64,000 nucleotides of DNA from Manihot esculenta. Taxonomy: Eukaryota > Streptophyta > Magnoliopsida > Malpighiales > Euphorbiaceae. This document shows positions 59,842 through 64,000 of the stretch, one piece after another (the stretch's first letter is position 1; the number at the start of each line of letters is the position of its first letter). A program made the position numbers and the translations under genes. The notes beneath the pieces are model-generated. The model made no database searches. It worked only from the letters and a program-made list of their open reading frames with translations, and was not told the DNA's origin. The stretch spans positions 13,367,529 through 13,431,528 of the forward strand of contig NC_035169.2 of NCBI RefSeq assembly GCF_001659605.2. Direction: 5' to 3'.

Positions 59842-62030
59842 TGTAACGATCCGAAAATCGGACCGCTACCGGGGCTAGGATCCAGATCGGCTTAAGGCCG
59901 CCGGGACCCGTAGCAAGCCTGACATACAACCTGTAAACCTGTGTATTCCCATACATGATCATACAAATACATAAACATGTAAACTTTTTCTTTCGTAAAT
60001 CAAGCTTAACCTGTGCATGCACACTAACATAACCATAAACCTCACACTAGAGCCCTCATCACATGCTCCAATGGGGTATCAAAAACATACATTAAGCTTG
60101 ATTACGCATCTCATCAATAATAATAGTGATCATGCATTAAAAAGGAATACCATACACATAGGGTCAAGCACAACCTCTAATCCTCAATATCATTTTACAT
60201 ATCATGACTACATAAAACATTACATTACAATTTCATCATGTCCACAACTTCTAACTATTACATAAAAACAGACTTTACTCCTGCTGACCTCCTGGTCTAC
60301 CCTGTACCTGCAAACCTGGGGGATAAGGGGAAAGGGGTGAGCTACAAGAGCCCAGTGAGCAGAATAATAATAACAATTAAAACACATGCTATCATGTAAT
60401 GCATCACATCACAACCATATCACATCAAGGATGGACTTGTCACCAAGGGTCCTCTACATAGTCCAACTGTGCCAGGGGCGTAGTGCAGGCCACACCTGGT
60501 CTTTCTCTTACATATCTCATAACATACATGTCCAACTGTGCCGGGGGCGTAGTGCAGGCCACACCTGGACTTCCATATCATATCATATCATGTATCATCA
60601 TACTGAGGACCAATGGGTCATCCAATATCCATCCACATCAACATCAAGATATGCAATGCAACATATTCGTGAATTCTAATGCAAGCAACCTAGGATATCA
60701 CATGGCATTCATGATGCATGATTCATGCTAAAGTTTTTCATTTATTTAAAACGTAAGAGTTTATTCTACTCACCTCTGGCTGACTCTGACAAGACTCTGA
60801 AGCAGCTGTCACTGCTGGGGTCCCCGGTTCCTCGGGTCCGAACCTACAAAGGTGGACTCATATGAGGGACCAAACATACTAGAACATGACTCTAAAACAT
60901 CCCCCAAAAACCCCCTTAAAACACCTTAAAACATCCATGGGAAGCATGCAAAGGAAGGCTGAACAGGGCACTTTCGGCGGCAGGTTCGGCGGCCGAAAGT
61001 CCCTCCAGAGCCTAAAGTCAGGCAGGTTCGGCGGCACCTTCGGCAGCCGAAACTCCCAGACAGAGACGAAAGTCCTCTTTCGGGGGCAGGCTTCGGCAGC
61101 CGAAGGCTGCCTCCACAAGCGGGTTCGGCGGCCGAACCTGAGTTTCTCCAAAGTGGCAGAAACTCAGCTCTAACACGCACAAACGCCTCCCAAACCTTTC
61201 AAACATGCAAAAACCTATTCTACAACAATCCCAATCATACACAATCAAGCATACAAGCTCCTAGGGGTCTCAACTAGCCTAAACCCCAACTACAACACAT
61301 TAAACATACCCACATTGCTCATAAACACACATTAAACCCATAAACTCAAAATAACCTAAACATGCATGTCTACTCCATAAACTTGCATAAAACTTGTTTA
61401 AAACATATAGTGAGCTCAAGATCGACCCTTACCTCTTGAAGATCGAGAGGAAAACGACCCTAGCTCGGAGATGGGAGAGATTGAGCTTCTTGAACCTCAA
61501 AGCTCCAAAACTTGCTTTATACTTAAAAATCTTCAAAACAAAGGTGAAAACTCATAAAAATCATGAAGAATGGAAGGAAGAAACTCAAGATCAGTGAGGG
61601 ACGGCGGAGAGCTCACCTTGGCCGAAAATGGGGAGAAAAACTCGCCCGTTTTCGGCTAAGGGACCCCTTTATAGGTGGCTGGCCAGGCCACATTCGGGAG
61701 CCGAACGTGCCTCCGCATGCATGCCATGTTTGGCGGCCGAACATAAGGTTCGGCGGCCGAACCTGGACTTCCCTCACTTATGCCATCGGGGGCCTAAAGC
61801 ACTCCCGAAGCGTATGCATGTTCGGCGGCCGAACTTGAGGTTCGGCGGCCGAACCTGGGTCTTCCTCCAAGACTATTTTCATGCAAAAACTCATTTCTTA
61901 CTTGATTAAAACCATAAAATACATTACAACATTTTATAAAAACATGGTTTTACCCTTCTAGGGGTCTCCGACATCCGAGATTCCACCGGACGGTAGGAAT
62001 TCCGATACCGGAGTCTAGCCGGGTATTACA
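59842..62030 (-). repeat. Tekay-family solo LTR F
   Basis: About 2189 bp, in reverse TGTAATACCCGGCTAG to ...GGATCGTTACA, flanked by GGCCC (59837-59841 and 62031-62035). There is no internal part. It has five perfect TTCGGCGGCCGAA copies (60985, 61124, 61749, 61821, 61841). Its short repeat unit (CCAACTGTGCCAGGGGCGTA, 60462 and 60531) differs from that of D and E, so it represents a separate subfamily shared with fragment I. Confidence 0.92.
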
Positions 62031-62035
62031 GGCCC

Positions 62036-64000
62036 AAAGGAGAGTGACTGCACAGGAAAGGATAAAAATGAGAGATGTGCAGGAGAGAAAACATTAGTGA
62101 GTGTAGAGGTAAAAGGAGAGCTGAGTGAGAAGAGTGAAGAATTCAGCAAGTCTTCCTTTTATTGTAAAGAGAGAGAGTTGAAGAAAGCATACTTAGGGAA
62201 GAGAGCTTTGATTATATTGCGTTTTAGTTCCAATTTTATGATTGAGACTAACCCTACTGTTGAATTGCCTAGTTCTTTTTCTAAGTTATTGCAGTACTTT
62301 GCGGATGTATTTCCTGAGGAGGTGCCATCTGGGTTGCCACCCATTAGGGGAATAGAACATCAAATCGATTTTGTTCCTGGAGCTCAGATTCCAAACCGTC
62401 CAGCTTACCGTAGCAATCCTAAGGAGACGAAGGAATTGCAAAAGCAAGTTGATGAGTTGCTAGCTAAGGGACATATCAGGGAGAGCCTTAGTCCATGCGC
62501 AGTACCTGTTTCATTGGTTCCAAAGAAAGACGGAACAATGCGCATGTGTGTTGATTGTCGTGCGATTAACAAAATCACTGTAAAGTATCGCCATCCTATT
62601 CCTAGATTAGATGATATGCTTGAAGAATTATGTGGTGCTGTTTTCTTTACAAAAATTGATTTGAAAAGCAGTTATCATCAAATTAGGATGAAGTTAGGTG
62701 ATGAGTGGAAAACTGCCTTTAAGACAAAATATGGTTTATATGAATGGTTAGTGATGCCTTTTGGCTTAACTAATGCACCTAGCACATTTATGAGATTGAT
62801 GAACCATGTTTTGCGTGATTACCTAGGTAAGTTTGTGGTTGTGTATTTTGATGATATATTGATTTATAGCCGAAACATGGATGACCACATTAGGCATGTT
62901 GAACTTGTTTTACAGAAGTTGCGTGAACATGAACTGTATGCTAATCTTAAGAAATGCACATTTTGTACTGATAGTGTCATATTCCTAGGATTTATTATTA
63001 GTTCACGTGGAGTTGAGGTAGATACTGAAAAGGTTAAGGCTATCCAAGAATGGCCTACACCTAAGAATGCTAATGAGGTGAGATCCTTTCATGGATTAGC
63101 AAGCTTCTATAGGAGGTTTGTTAGAGATTTTAGCACTATTGCTGCACCTCTAAATGAGATCATTAAAAAGGCTGTAGGATTTAAATGGGGTAAAGAACAG
63201 GAACTTGCATTTAACACATTAAAAGAAAAACTTACTACTGCTCCTGTTTTAAGGTTACCTGATTTTTCTAAAACCTTTGAAATCGAATGTAATGCTTGTG
63301 GGATTGGTATTGGTGCTGTTCTTATACAGGAAGGCCGACCCATAGCATATTTCAGTGAGAAGCTAGGTGGCGCACATTTGAACTACTCCACCTATGACAA
63401 AGAGTTCTACGCACTGATTAGGACTCTTGAAGTTTGGGAACACTACTTGCTGCCTAATGAGTTCGTGATTCATACCGACCATCAGTCTCTCAAACACTTG
63501 AAGGGACAAGGTAAGTTGAACAAGCGGCATGGTAAGTGGGTTGAATATCTCGAAATCTTTCCTTATGTGATTAAATACAAGCAAGGTAAAGAGAATGTGG
63601 TTGTCGATGCATTATCTAGACATTATGCATTGACTTCCATGTTTAGTTCTAAGTTGTTAGGATTTGAGCATTTGAAAGATATGTATGAGAATGATACTGA
63701 TTTTTCTGATGTATTTAAGGCATGTGAACATGGGGCATTTAAAAAGTTTTATTTGCATGATGGGTTTCTTTTTAGGGGGAAACAAATATGCATACCTAAT
63801 TGTTTAGTGCGTGAGTTGCTTGTTAGAGAATCACATTCAGGAGGATTAATGGGACATTTTGGTGTGCAAAAGACTTTAGACATGTTGAATGAACACTTTT
63901 ATTGGCCTAACATGCAAAAATATGTAGAGAAAATTTGTGCTCAATGCTTTGCATGTAAACAGGCTAAATCTAAGTCCTTGCCACATGGGTTGTATACTCC
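62036..64000 (+). pseudogene. CRM RT-RNase H-integrase start (copy 8, open at window end)
   Basis: Continues the linker after the solo LTR ([19 protein letters not shown]). RT starts near 62290 ([16 protein letters not shown]), with [11 protein letters not shown] near 62845. RNase H follows, but the first catalytic Asp in FEIECDACG is changed to Asn (FEIECNACG near 63285). The integrase zinc region [18 protein letters not shown] with CAQC is near 63850-63950. I noticed no stop in this stretch, but upstream stops disable the polyprotein. The frame runs past 64000. Confidence 0.87.

Larger units (their letters stand above)
49655..64000 (+). mobile_element. CRM-clade retrotransposon, copy 8 (runs off the window)
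   Basis: 5' LTR 49655-50380, primer site 50383, leader split by a CACTA element, gag from 58145, a Tekay solo LTR at 59842, and pol continuing to 64000. It was inserted into the opposite-strand CRM copy 7. Stops in gag and protease and a changed RNase H residue show that it is inactive. Its 3' LTR is not in the window. Confidence 0.9.

Overview
This window reads as eudicot plant nuclear DNA, almost entirely nested transposable elements. I found no intact, free-standing host gene. Evidence for a plant: Ty3/gypsy elements of plant clades (CRM, Tekay and Athila, recognised from their polyproteins, primer-binding sites and LTR ends), a CACTA DNA transposon, and spliced fragments of two plant genes. 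The species cannot be named from this sequence. Several CRM copies make a centromeric or pericentromeric position plausible.

Layout. (1) 1-10583: a CRM copy (172-5121, +) broken on the left by an Athila-type LTR end and itself sitting in the gag of an opposite-strand CRM copy (5122-7504, -); that copy sits in the protease region of an old Athila element (7505-10583, -), whose own LTR is cut by the next block. (2) 10584-47333: one Athila element on the minus strand with both LTRs and matching GGTTG duplications. It has been torn apart by an 18.4-kb Athila element (13486-31900, duplication ACAGG), which contains a young Tekay element (17542-27210, duplication ATGAT), and by a block of CRM copies (32491-44703) carrying a Tekay solo LTR (41493-43707, duplication AGCAT) and fused to a broken Athila LTR (44704-45360). 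(3) 47339-49654: a weak copia-like remnant, a broken Tekay LTR and a CRM scrap. (4) 49655-64000: a CRM copy (+) running off the window, split by a 6.8-kb CACTA element (50828-57623, duplication ATG) and a second Tekay solo LTR (59842-62030, duplication GGCCC).

The most notable object is the CACTA element. It has no visible transposase. It carries intron-containing pieces of two unrelated host genes, a serine carboxypeptidase-like gene (SCPL51-like) and a 1,4-alpha-glucan branching enzyme (SBE3/BE1-like), joined in the same orientation at a 16-bp direct repeat, behind a CT-rich leader-like tract. It looks like a Pack-CACTA gene-capture element.

The second notable signal is a 13-bp inverted repeat, TTCGGC-C/G-GCCGAA. 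It is present many times in LTRs of two unrelated clades (Athila and Tekay) and inside the Athila coding frames, and I did not see it in the CRM or CACTA elements.

All coordinates and repeats were read by eye. Family calls rest on remembered motifs, not on database searches.
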